Part shown: piece after piece, positions 24,634-32,344 of the stretch
Position numbering within the stretch: position 1 is the first letter of the stretch
Layout of the letters: the number at the start of each line of letters is the position of its first letter
Assembly (NCBI GenBank): GCA_903846075.1
Contig: CAIMZW010000119.1
Span: 1 to 45,761, forward strand
DNA: 45,761 bases
Source: an uncultured Actinomycetes bacterium
Lineage (GTDB): Bacteria > Actinomycetota > Actinomycetes > Nanopelagicales > Nanopelagicaceae
Direction of reading: 5' to 3'
Notes under the pieces: model-generated
What the model was told of the DNA's origin: nothing
Seen by the model: the letters and a program-made list of their open reading frames with translations, nothing else
The model's database searches: none
Made by a program: the position numbers and the translations under genes

Positions 24634-25653
24634 GTGACTGACTCAACGACAGGGGAGGGCCTCATTCTTAATGGCCTCACCAAGATTCTCGGCGGGCGCG
24701 TCATCATCGACAATCTCCACCTTGCTGTGAAAAAAGGTGAAATGGTTTCACTCCTTGGGCCATCTGGTTGCGGTAAGACGACGACGCTTCGAATGATTGC
24801 AGGCTTTCTTATTCCCGATAGTGGAAACATTACGCTCAATGGAAATGATGTGACATTGCTGGGACCAGAGAAGCGTCCAAGCGCAATGGTTTTCCAGAAC
24901 TACGCTCTTTGGCCACACATGACGGTTTTCAAGAATGTTGCCTATCCTCTGAAAGTTCGCAAACTTTCGAAGGAGGAGATTGTACGAAGAGTTCATGAAG
25001 CGCTCGAAGTTGTAAATCTCATGCACCATAAAGATTCTCGTCCCGGTCAAATTTCTGGCGGTGAACAACAGCGTGTGGCCCTGGCTAGAGCCCTGGTGCA
25101 AGAGCCAGATATTTTGCTGCTCGATGAGCCGCTCTCTAACTTGGATGCGAAACTTCGAGTCAAAGTTCGTGAAGATATTCGAAATCTGCAACGCCGACTT
25201 GGAATTACCACAGTTATCGTTACCCACGATCAAGACGAAGCGCTTTCGATCTCGGATCGAATTGCAGTCATGAATTCTGGTCGGATCGAACAATTCAGCA
25301 CACCGCAAGAACTTTATGATCGCCCTGAGACAGAATATGTTGCCAACTTTATCGGCAGCCTCAATCGAATCGAAGGTGATTACCAGGGCGGAAAGGTTAT
25401 TCCCGGGACAGGAGTTATCGGTATCCGCCCTGAGGATGTGCTCTTTACCCAGGAGCAGACAACCGGAAGTTATCCAGCAACTGTTACCTTGGTAGTTCCG
25501 AGAGGTCATTTCTCTGAGGTCTATATCAAGCGTGATGATGTTGAACTGCGCGCCTTCATCTCCGTTGATGTTCCAAAAATCGGTGACCAAGGTTTTGCGC
25601 GGGTAGCAAAGGCGCTGATTTATCAGGACTCCAAACTCGTCCGAGTGGATTAA
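24634..25653 (+). CDS. ABC importer ATP-binding protein (PotA/UgpC type)
   Basis: 339 residues from the GTG at 24634 (AAGGAG 5 nt upstream; an in-frame ATG at 24607 precedes that site and is less likely). Walker A G-P-S-G-C-G-K-T-T, Q-loop V-F-Q-N-Y-A-L-W-P-H, signature I-S-G-G-E-Q-Q-R, Walker B L-L-L-D-E-P-L-S-N-L-D, and switch His in V-T-H-D-Q-D-E-A. The C-terminal about 90 residues form an OB-type TOBE regulatory domain (G-I-R-P-E-D-V). Energises the importer encoded just upstream. An 280-residue open frame on the other strand is a shadow. Confidence 0.92.
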   Translation: MTDSTTGEGLILNGLTKILGGRVIIDNLHLAVKKGEMVSLLGPSGCGKTTTLRMIAGFLIPDSGNITLNGNDVTLLGPEKRPSAMVFQNYALWPHMTVFKNVAYPLKVRKLSKEEIVRRVHEALEVVNLMHHKDSRPGQISGGEQQRVALARALVQEPDILLLDEPLSNLDAKLRVKVREDIRNLQRRLGITTVIVTHDQDEALSISDRIAVMNSGRIEQFSTPQELYDRPETEYVANFIGSLNRIEGDYQGGKVIPGTGVIGIRPEDVLFTQEQTTGSYPATVTLVVPRGHFSEVYIKRDDVELRAFISVDVPKIGDQGFARVAKALIYQDSKLVRVD

Positions 25654-25660
25654 TTCGACG

Positions 25661-27184
25661 ATGGCTCCAACATTCGCCTGCGCTCATCGCGGAGATTCCA
25701 GTCGGTTTCGAGAGAACACCGTCGTTGCAATTCAATCTGCCATTCAGGCGGGTGCGGAAGTTATTGAGATCGATGTTCGACTCACTTCAGATGGTCAAGT
25801 GGTCCTACTTCATGATCCAACCCTAGAAAGACTCTGGGGGATAAGTTCGAATATCGCTGACACCCCTTGGGAAGAGGTTAAGAAGTTCGGACGCGATGAA
25901 AATCGCATTCCACTGCTCAAAGATGTGCTCAATCTTTTTGTGAATAACAAATCGATTCTCATGATTGATATGGATAGCCCCGTGCCTGCACTGGCAGCTG
26001 CCCAAGTGGTTGCTGAGGGTTCACTTGATCAGTCTCAAATATTTTGGTGCGGCAACTTCGATGCCATGAAATTAATTCGCCACAGTTTGCCTTCGGCCCG
26101 AATTTGGATGCCGTGGGAAAGTTTAAAATTGCCTACCGAGCAGGAACTGGCAGTTCTTAACCCGGAATTCATAAACCTTCACTACTCATTCATGACCCGC
26201 AAGAGTGTGGCTGCCCTGCACGGAATGGGTCTCAAGGTGGCTTTATGGACGATTGATGACGAAGCCACGATGAAGTGGGCAATTGCCATTGGAGTAGATT
26301 CAATTACATCCAATGAACTCGAACTCCTTCAAAGGACTCTTTCGACGTTCACTCCTTTTGAAAACTCTGAGCGGTTACATTCCATAAGTGATGAAGAGAT
26401 TGATCGAGCGATGAATGTCGCCAGGGATTTGGGCAAATGGTCAATCTTGGTTGCGAGCAATATGGACCCAGGTGAGATTTCGCTGAAAACAAATCCGGCA
26501 GACATTGTCACCGAAATCGATGTCATGATCGAAGCCCACATCCGCGAAATAGTTGAGACTAATTTTCCTGGTCACAACTTCGTCGGGGAGGAGATGGGTG
26601 GCAACTTTGAGGCCAACGTTCCTTCCTGGTACTTAGACCCCATTGATGGAACTACCAATTTTGCCAATCGTGTTCCTTGGACTTCGATGTGTTTATCCCT
26701 CGCCTTCAATCGCACTCCACTTGTAGGTGTCGTTATTGATCCTTGGCGAAATACTCTTCTAGAAGCCCAAGCCGGAAAAGGCGCCAAAGTAAATGGCAAA
26801 GAGTTAAAGATTCAGGACCAAGGTGATGTCGAAAATCCACTAGCCAACAGAATTGTTTCGACCGAACTCGCCGCATATCAACCTTGGCCGGGGATGTTGA
26901 ACTTGCTTGATGAATTAGCCGACAACTATTGCACCATGCGCATCATGGGTTCGGGAACGCTGACGCTTGCAGGCGTCGCACTCTCCCGTGGTGTCGGAGC
27001 CGTCATTGGACATTTCAGCCCTATCGATCATTTGGCTTCCATGTTGATTGTTCATGAAGCCGGAGGGGCGGTTTGGGATGAAGAGGGCAAGGTGAATCTC
27101 TTCCCAGAAAGAGGCGGAATTATGTGCGCAACTCAGGCTGCGGCAAAACCGCTCTATGAAATCTGGAAGCGTTCGATCTCTTAA
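25661..27184 (+). CDS. glycerophosphodiester phosphodiesterase-inositol monophosphatase fusion
   Basis: 507 residues, two enzymes in one chain, no signal peptide, so cytoplasmic. N-terminal GDPD domain (about 1-225): H9-R10-G, Glu18-Asn19, E36-x-D38 and H51-D52 match the catalytic and metal positions of GlpQ-type phosphodiesterases. C-terminal IMPase domain (about 245-505): G-E310-E311, D326-P-I-D329-G-T-T, and Asp456 in S-P-I-D-H-L-A-S-M, where the family usually has W-D-x-A-A, so the third motif is divergent. Last gene of the importer operon (7 nt after the ATPase gene) beside iol genes. A likely job is cleavage of imported glycerophosphoinositol followed by dephosphorylation to free inositol. 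That substrate is inferred, not shown. Confidence 0.88.
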   Translation: MAPTFACAHRGDSSRFRENTVVAIQSAIQAGAEVIEIDVRLTSDGQVVLLHDPTLERLWGISSNIADTPWEEVKKFGRDENRIPLLKDVLNLFVNNKSILMIDMDSPVPALAAAQVVAEGSLDQSQIFWCGNFDAMKLIRHSLPSARIWMPWESLKLPTEQELAVLNPEFINLHYSFMTRKSVAALHGMGLKVALWTIDDEATMKWAIAIGVDSITSNELELLQRTLSTFTPFENSERLHSISDEEIDRAMNVARDLGKWSILVASNMDPGEISLKTNPADIVTEIDVMIEAHIREIVETNFPGHNFVGEEMGGNFEANVPSWYLDPIDGTTNFANRVPWTSMCLSLAFNRTPLVGVVIDPWRNTLLEAQAGKGAKVNGKELKIQDQGDVENPLANRIVSTELAAYQPWPGMLNLLDELADNYCTMRIMGSGTLTLAGVALSRGVGAVIGHFSPIDHLASMLIVHEAGGAVWDEEGKVNLFPERGGIMCATQAAAKPLYEIWKRSIS

Positions 27185-27190
27185 TAAGGC

Positions 27191-27538
27191 TTAATTGCTA
27201 GAAGAAGTTGAGTCGTCGATGAATTTACGAACTTCTTGGGAGCAACGGCAAGCAATTGCAATTTTTCGCGCCCATTCATTCGCTTGAGCATCTGTTGCAA
27301 CTTCAATAATGCTAAAACCACCTAATCGAACAGGTCCATTTTGCAAAGGTCCTACAGTAATCTTCCCCATTGAATCGACTACTCGGGGAGCGTAATCACT
27401 AAAGCCCGCACCAAATACCCAAGCCCCAGCTTCTATCGCCTCGGCTCTGAGCGTACGAACTGCTTGTGCTACGGCCGGGAAATCCTCATCAGGAAAAGTC
27501 ATGTCACCATCATTAAATGAGATCAAGTAGCGAGACAT
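27191..27538 (-). CDS. YCII/DGPF-domain protein
   Basis: 115 residues of the YciI-like alpha/beta barrel fold: M-S-R-Y-L-I-S-F-N-D at the start, a central D-S-M-G-K-I-T-V-G-P, and G-G-F-S-I-I-E-V-A-T-D-A-Q-A near the end, as in DGPF-type proteins of actinobacteria (often near ECF sigma factors, which are absent here). Biochemical role unknown. AGGGGA lies 7 nt before the ATG. Convergent with the fusion gene. Single gene. Confidence 0.75.
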   Translation of the reverse strand: MSRYLISFNDGDMTFPDEDFPAVAQAVRTLRAEAIEAGAWVFGAGFSDYAPRVVDSMGKITVGPLQNGPVRLGGFSIIEVATDAQANEWARKIAIACRCSQEVRKFIDDSTSSSN

Positions 27539-27659
27539 CGAGTTTCCCCTGTTAGTAGGTTTGGAGCACAGTCATGAAGAACCTTAAAGCAATTAGTAGA
27601 GTTATAAGAATAAAGTAGATTTAATCTAGGCGAAAGATAGTTCGTAAACAGCATTTAAG

Positions 27660-27665
27660 TATGAT
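27660..27665 (+). promoter_or_regulatory. -10 element near the GT2 start
   Basis: TATGAT, 8 nt before the GTG at 27674; no ribosome site, so the transcript is probably leaderless or nearly so. Confidence 0.4.
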
Positions 27666-27673
27666 TTCGTATT

Positions 27674-28483
27674 GTGAAGGTCTTGGTAATCATCCCGACT
27701 CATTCCAATAGTGAGACGCTTGAAAAGGCGCTCGAGAGCATTCGCCTGCAGACACACGCTGATTTTGAAGCCGAAATTATTGCCGATGGGGCTTCGCCAG
27801 AGTGCATTTCAACATCCGAAAAGTATGTGCAACTAGATAATAGATTTTCGCTACAGATTCATCCCAAAAGTGTTCGGCGAGGTGAAGAATTTCGCCATCA
27901 GACTATTCAGAATTCCACGTCAAACTTCATCACTTATCTGGCTGATGACGATCTCTTTCTTCCTGATCACATCGAATACATGCTCAAGGAAATTCACGAA
28001 CATGACTTTGTCAATCAACGGCCAACTTTTATTGATAGAGCTAATGGCGTCTGGGCAATTGCAGCGGATCTATCAATACCCTCAAATCGGCAGTGGCATC
28101 AAATTGAGCCAATGAGAAATTCGGTTTCCCTTAGCGGAGTTATGCATACCAGGGCTGCTTATGAATCGCTGGCGCAAGGTTGGGCACCAACGCCTGAAAA
28201 TGTTTGGACCGATCTATATATGTGGAAGAAATTCCTCGAACGCGATGATTTTAAATTTCGAACGACCACTCGATGTACGGTCTTTAAGTTCCTGGGAGGT
28301 GCAAACACCTACGATAGCGAGAAGATAGAGCAAAATCGGATGTGGGCAAACCTGCTGACCCAACCAAACTTATTGCGCGAATGGGATGACTTGGTGAATA
28401 GGGTTCATCAAATGGAGGCCGGAAGATTACTTGCTGAAAACTGCGAACTTCAAGAAAGATTGGCAAAGTTGAGTGAGCAATAG
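27674..28483 (+). CDS. family 2 glycosyltransferase
   Basis: 269 residues with the GT-A fold of GT2: V-I-I-P-T-H-S-N-S-E-T-L at the N-terminus, A-D-G-A-S at the first acidic position, and the DXD-type motif A-D-D-D-L-F-L-P-D-H (about 96-105) for metal and nucleotide-sugar. No membrane helix; ends in a Glu/Leu-rich helix. It would transfer a sugar to a surface glycan or lipid; donor and acceptor unknown. GTG start. A short hairpin just after its stop separates it from the convergent cupin gene. Confidence 0.82.
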   Translation: MKVLVIIPTHSNSETLEKALESIRLQTHADFEAEIIADGASPECISTSEKYVQLDNRFSLQIHPKSVRRGEEFRHQTIQNSTSNFITYLADDDLFLPDHIEYMLKEIHEHDFVNQRPTFIDRANGVWAIAADLSIPSNRQWHQIEPMRNSVSLSGVMHTRAAYESLAQGWAPTPENVWTDLYMWKKFLERDDFKFRTTTRCTVFKFLGGANTYDSEKIEQNRMWANLLTQPNLLREWDDLVNRVHQMEAGRLLAENCELQERLAKLSEQ

Positions 28484-28499
28484 AAAGCGAATTGCTTTC
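28483..28499. terminator. weak hairpin between convergent genes
   Basis: GAAAGC, 5 nt, GCTTTC right at the GT2 stop codon. The 6-bp stem has no T-run, so at best it is a weak bidirectional terminator. Confidence 0.25.
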
Positions 28500-28517
28500 A
28501 GACTTGGTTTAAATATT

Positions 28518-29048
28518 TTAAGTGTTCCAGATAATTGATTCTGGGTAGTCCGCGGGCTCGACTCTGAACTTGTCCGGCTTGACTCTTGCATATCCTGGCA
28601 ACTTGGCATTGAGGAACATGCCTTGTTCAGATTCCCATTTCAAGCTGTGCCAAACCAGTGGAGGTATTCGAAGCGCGTTGGGTAACCCGGAGGAGGGTTC
28701 TCCGAGTGAGACAACCATGAAATTGCCAAAAGTTTTTGAATCTGGTCTGCCATCGTATAAGCCAACATTGAGTAAACCACTGAGTACCATGTAGCGATCT
28801 AAAGTGTGTTCGTGGAAATACCATTCTTTGCGCATTCCACCACTTGGTGCGAGCACGGTGTAGAGATGTTCAATGGATTCACCCTCTTTGAAAACCCCAA
28901 TCCATTCTGGTCGATACAACTCAGTCAGCAGATTGTTCTCTCCATAACGGACGTATGGTGAAGTTCCAGTAGTAACACCATCAATCTCGACCAATTCGCT
29001 GATGATCGGTTTGTGGTCTGGTCCTTCAGGATCCCTTTTTTGAGTCAT
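28518..29048 (-). CDS. RmlC-like cupin (dTDP-4-dehydrorhamnose 3,5-epimerase-related)
   Basis: 176 residues with a single cupin fold: F-H-E-H-T-L-D-R-Y-M-V-L-S-G (about 79-92) resembles the catalytic-His region of dTDP-sugar 3,5-epimerases, and I-P-P-L-V-W-H-S-L (about 127-135) supplies the second His block. Length is close to RmlC. No other rhamnose-nucleotide genes (rmlABD) are here, so the nucleotide-sugar substrate is uncertain. A GT2 gene lies convergent next to it, hinting at surface-glycan work. Minus-strand TACCAT lies 6 nt before the ATG. Confidence 0.65.
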   Translation of the reverse strand: MTQKRDPEGPDHKPIISELVEIDGVTTGTSPYVRYGENNLLTELYRPEWIGVFKEGESIEHLYTVLAPSGGMRKEWYFHEHTLDRYMVLSGLLNVGLYDGRPDSKTFGNFMVVSLGEPSSGLPNALRIPPLVWHSLKWESEQGMFLNAKLPGYARVKPDKFRVEPADYPESIIWNT

Positions 29049-29112
29049 CTACTGATGGTATAACGAACGGTATTTGGCTCCTAGATTAAGAGAACCCACT
29101 TGCCTTTCGATT

Positions 29113-29898
29113 TTATGACCAACCCAACCTTGTCCGAAGAACATTTGCTAGTGAAAGTTGTTGCTCATCAAGAACTTTGAGTCGGATGATAAAGTCAAGG
29201 AGCGCCTGCGCGCCAACCTCAACGGGCATTTCGGAGATTTCGTTCAAAATCCTTGCCTCCTCTGGGTATTGAATTTCCACTCTGCGAAACCGATCGAGAT
29301 TATCTTCCATGGAATCGGTGTTGTTAAGTGGGGAATGGGCCAATCGCATGAGCCCCAAAACGTGATTCAATGCCCGAGTCCGAACTCCCTGCCCTGCGAT
29401 CAATAACTCGCCTCGTCTGGCTCGTCCAACGGCGATCAAAATGGTGGCTAGAAAGAGATTCCATTCCTGTTCTAGAGTGAAAGTTCTGGGTTGGGTGCGT
29501 GCTTGAATTGCCTGAACCCGCTCGGTGATATTTGTCTTATCCACCGGAACCGCCCAAGTATTTACAGAGGCGAGTTCAAGTTCCTTATTCTCAAAGACTG
29601 CAAATTCGAGAACCCGGCCATCGGTGTAGACCACCTTTAAGCCATGATCAGTCTCTCGAGCGGCGAACGCAATATTTTCCGATGATGGCAACCAGGAAAG
29701 GTCATTACGGAAAATTTCACCTTGGCCTTCGTTCACAATGAGAAAGAAATCGTGATCCGACCATTCATCTGCCCTAAGAGTCTCCGCGGTAGATCCGACT
29801 AGAACAAGACCCAAAACTTCAGAATTCTCTTGCGCGCTTGCGCTGAGGTTGGCGATAAATTCTAAGAATTCTGGTGGCGTATTTTTCGTTGAATTCAT
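29113..29898 (-). CDS. nucleotidyltransferase-domain protein
   Basis: About 261 residues from the ATG at 29898. Pol-beta-type nucleotidyltransferase core: G-S-T-A (about 35-38) followed by W-S-D-H-D (46-50), where the two Asp bind metal, and a third acidic residue probably in V-L-E-F-A-V-F. The C-terminal helical part (about 140-260) resembles that of kanamycin/streptomycin-type small-molecule nucleotidyltransferases. It could modify a small molecule by NMP transfer; whether an antibiotic is unknown. The start is leaderless (TAGGAT, 6 nt, ATG); a TTG two codons upstream is possible but would lie inside that spacing. Confidence 0.7.
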   Translation of the reverse strand: MNSTKNTPPEFLEFIANLSASAQENSEVLGLVLVGSTAETLRADEWSDHDFFLIVNEGQGEIFRNDLSWLPSSENIAFAARETDHGLKVVYTDGRVLEFAVFENKELELASVNTWAVPVDKTNITERVQAIQARTQPRTFTLEQEWNLFLATILIAVGRARRGELLIAGQGVRTRALNHVLGLMRLAHSPLNNTDSMEDNLDRFRRVEIQYPEEARILNEISEMPVEVGAQALLDFIIRLKVLDEQQLSLANVLRTRLGWS

Positions 29899-29904
29899 AG
29901 CCAA

Positions 29905-29910
29905 ATCCTA
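29905..29910 (-). promoter_or_regulatory. -10 element of a leaderless promoter
   Basis: On the minus strand TAGGAT precedes the ATG at 29898 by exactly 6 nt. Confidence 0.5.
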
Positions 29911-29938
29911 GGTCAGCCTAGATTTCTAGAAAGTTTTT

Positions 29939-30454
29939 CTAGCGCTCAGATTTATGTCGATCGGCGATATTGTCCATGACGGCAAAGAGTACGCCCGAGA
30001 TTACGAAGGTGATATGAATTCCGATACGCCAACCTTCACGTTTCGCATCAAAGTTAGCCTCTTGCATAAAATCTTTCAGAAGCTCAATGACGGAGATGGC
30101 TACCAGGGAACCAATGAGCTTAATTTTGAGTCCGCTGTAATCAACGTGACCCATCCAATGTGGTCGATCTTTAGCACCTTCTGCAACTGAAATTTTAGAT
30201 ACAAAGTTTTCATAACCAGCGAAGAGAATGATGATGATGAGATTTCCCAGTAAAACCGTGTCAAGGAGTTCCAGCACTTGGAGAGTAATCTGACTGGAAG
30301 AAAGCGAAGTTATGTGGGAAATCATGTGCCAAAAAGAATGATAAAAGCGGTAAAGGATGGGTAACAGCGTCGCGAGTAACCCTAAATAAAGTGGAGCCAA
30401 TAACCATCGACCAGCGAAAATCAGCTTTTCGAGGAAGTGTTCTATTTTTTGCAT
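29939..30454 (-). CDS. UPF0114/YqhA-family membrane protein
   Basis: 171 residues with about four membrane helices. F-A-G-R-W-L-L-A-P-L-Y (about 13-23), D-x-x-L-x-x-N-L-I-I-I-I-L-F-A-G-Y-E-N-F-V-S and the W-x-x-x-x-D-Y-S-G-L-K-I-K-L block are hallmarks of the TIGR00645/UPF0114 family. Function is not established. Single gene on the minus strand, between a nucleotidyltransferase gene and tRNA-Lys. Confidence 0.85.
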   Translation of the reverse strand: MQKIEHFLEKLIFAGRWLLAPLYLGLLATLLPILYRFYHSFWHMISHITSLSSSQITLQVLELLDTVLLGNLIIIILFAGYENFVSKISVAEGAKDRPHWMGHVDYSGLKIKLIGSLVAISVIELLKDFMQEANFDAKREGWRIGIHITFVISGVLFAVMDNIADRHKSER

Positions 30455-30493
30455 ATTTTCAACACGCTCTTTCGGCTACTTCGCGGCAGTTTG

Positions 30494-30566
30494 TGCGTTG
30501 TGAGGGACTCGAACCCCCGACCCGGTGATTAAGAGTCACCTGCTCTACCAACTGAGCTAACAACGC
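30494..30566 (-). tRNA. tRNA-Lys (anticodon CTT)
   Basis: 73-nt cloverleaf on the minus strand: acceptor GCGTTGT paired with ACAACGC, D-arm with AGCTCAGTTGGTAGAGC, anticodon stem GGTGA/TCACC around loop C-T-CTT-A-A, T-arm with GGTTCGAGTCC-type loop. Discriminator A. The CCA end is not encoded. Anticodon CUU reads AAG. Confidence 0.95.
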
Positions 30567-30628
30567 GGGAAAACAGCATTTACATGCGGAGCAGACCCTA
30601 TCAGCGTTCCCAAAGACGAGCAAAAAGC

Positions 30629-30982
<354 letters not shown>

Positions 30983-30998
30983 TTAATAAGAACTGGAA

Positions 30999-31481
30999 TT
31001 AATGAATTCCGTACCTTGCATAAGAGTTGTTGATCTCATTTTGAGCATCGTCGTGGTTGACCCACTCGCCGCCAATAACCTTCTTGCCTGGTTCCAGGGC
31101 TTTGTAGACCTGGAAGAAGTGCTGAATTTCATCGAGTTCATATTTTGCGACATCGGCCAAATCTTGAATGTGATTCTTACGAATATCACCGGCCGCAACG
31201 CAGAGGAGTTTGTCATCCCCGCCAGCTTCATCTTCCATCCGATACATACCTATTACGCGGCAAGAAACGACGCAACCGGGAAAGGTGGGCTCATCCAGCA
31301 TGACGAGGGCGTCCAATGGATCCCCGTCGTTGGAAAGGGTGTTTTTAACGAAACCATAGTCATATGGGTAGCGGGTAGAGGTGAAGAGCATTCGGTCTAG
31401 GCGAATTTCACCAGTTTCATGGTCAATCTCGTATTTGTTTCGGCTACCTGCGGGGATTTCTATGACCACATCGAAGATCAT
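30999..31481 (-). CDS. ppa: inorganic pyrophosphatase
   Basis: 160 residues from the ATG at 31481, whose M-I-F-D-V-V-I-E-I-P-A-G start matches the actinobacterial family I enzyme; the longer open frame upstream is not conserved-looking. Hydrolyses PPi to two Pi in the cytoplasm. Signature D-G-D-P-L-D-A-L, Y-P-Y-D-Y-G-F-V, and C-terminal K-x-V-x-G-G-E-W are all present. Precedes glnB on the same strand by 31 nt; tRNA-His lies 57 nt upstream. Confidence 0.94.
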   Translation of the reverse strand: MIFDVVIEIPAGSRNKYEIDHETGEIRLDRMLFTSTRYPYDYGFVKNTLSNDGDPLDALVMLDEPTFPGCVVSCRVIGMYRMEDEAGGDDKLLCVAAGDIRKNHIQDLADVAKYELDEIQHFFQVYKALEPGKKVIGGEWVNHDDAQNEINNSYARYGIH

Positions 31482-31537
31482 GCTCTCCACGCAACACCTG
31501 ACTATCTGCTTGCAGTGCAAGCTCTAGGGCAAAAAAG

Positions 31538-31614
31538 TGGGGTGAGCGACGGGGCTCGAACCCGCGACATCTCGGACCACAACCGAGTGCTCTACCAGCT
31601 GAGCTACGCCCACC
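31538..31614 (-). tRNA. tRNA-His (anticodon GTG)
   Basis: Minus-strand cloverleaf. Acceptor GTGGGCG pairs with CGCTCAC (one G-U), with the extra 5' G-1 of tRNA-His opposite C73, and anticodon stem CTCGG/CCGAG around T-T-GTG-G-T. The CCA end is encoded (31540-31538), unlike the other two tRNAs in the window. Confidence 0.95.
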
Positions 31615-31674
31615 ATGAGGGAGTAATACTACGGCACGACGAGGGCAGAGGTGAATTCCCGATGCGCGCAGGAA

Positions 31675-32226
31675 TTAAGAAGGCTTAAAGATCGACTCAC
31701 GGTAGTACTCGAGTTCGTCAATCGAATCTCGAATATCGCCTAGAGCGCGATGATTTCCGGTCTTTTTAGGGGCGCTGTAATACGTCTTTGGGTACCAGCG
31801 TCTTGCCAATTCTTTGATGGATGAGACGTCAACGGTCCGATAGTGAAGGTACTCGTTCACCAAGGGGAGGTCGCGAGCGATGAAGGTTCGGTCTACCGAG
31901 ACTGAATTTCCGGCCAAAGGAGATTTGCCCGCCTCAGGGGCATATTTCTTGAGGTATTCCAAGATCTGGGATTCGGCCTCACTGAGGCTGACGCCGTTCG
32001 GAATTTCAGTTATCAATCCAGATGTTGTGTGCATATTTCGCACAAAATCATCCATGCCGTCCAGTTGTTCCTGAGTGGCTTTGATGACGAGGTCGACACC
32101 TTCACCCAAAATGTTTAGTTGGGAATCAGTCACCAAGACTGCGATTTCCACTAATACATCTTTATTGAGATTTAGCCCGGTCATTTCGCAGTCAACCCAA
32201 ATCAGATTGGGGGAGTCAGAAGCCAT
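31675..32226 (-). CDS. orn: oligoribonuclease
   Basis: 183 residues, DEDDh 3'-5' exoribonuclease that finishes RNA decay by degrading 2-5-mers (and pGpG). Exo I W-V-D-C-E-M-T-G-L (10-18), Exo II around N-S-V-S-V-D-R-T-F, Exo III H-R-A-L-G-D-I-R-D-S near the C-terminus, all intact. Typical actinobacterial length is about 200. Probably leaderless: minus-strand TAGGGT then 6 nt and ATG. Divergent from the phosphate transport operon. Confidence 0.95.
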   Translation of the reverse strand: MASDSPNLIWVDCEMTGLNLNKDVLVEIAVLVTDSQLNILGEGVDLVIKATQEQLDGMDDFVRNMHTTSGLITEIPNGVSLSEAESQILEYLKKYAPEAGKSPLAGNSVSVDRTFIARDLPLVNEYLHYRTVDVSSIKELARRWYPKTYYSAPKKTGNHRALGDIRDSIDELEYYRESIFKPS

Positions 32227-32232
32227 GGCTTA

Positions 32233-32238
32233 ACCCTA
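32233..32238 (-). promoter_or_regulatory. -10 element of a leaderless promoter (orn)
   Basis: TAGGGT on the minus strand, exactly 6 nt before the orn ATG at 32226. Confidence 0.5.
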
Positions 32239-32272
32239 TGGCACCTGCGGGGTCCGATTTATTAGGGTATGA

Positions 32273-32305
32273 ATTCACCCTTCGTTCACCTTCTCGTAAC
32301 CTAAG
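32273..32305 (+). promoter_or_regulatory. PHO box of the pst operon
   Basis: Three 11-nt direct repeats, ATTCACCCTTC, GTTCACCTTCT and CGTAACCTAAG, in the form of the actinobacterial PhoP-binding site (GTTCACC plus 4 nt). They lie 28 nt upstream of the -10 of pstC. Phosphate-starvation control by a PhoR-PhoP pair is expected. Confidence 0.8.
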
Positions 32306-32332
32306 TTCCACGTTTAAAGGAAGATTACCCAC

Positions 32333-32338
32333 CACTAT
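32333..32338 (+). promoter_or_regulatory. -10 element of a leaderless promoter (pstC)
   Basis: CACTAT, 6 nt before the pstC GTG at 32345; no ribosome binding site between. Confidence 0.5.
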
Positions 32339-32344
32339 CTGAGC

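Noticed and set aside
24748-25590. 280-residue open frame on the minus strand
   Set aside because: It lies wholly within the ABC ATPase gene, whose Walker and signature motifs are clear; the antisense translation shows no motif and no start signal.
25661-27184. Fusion gene as an artefact of two adjacent genes with a missed stop
   Set aside because: The frame is continuous through a plausible linker (about residues 225-245) and no start with a ribosome site lies at the domain boundary, so a real fusion is the better reading.
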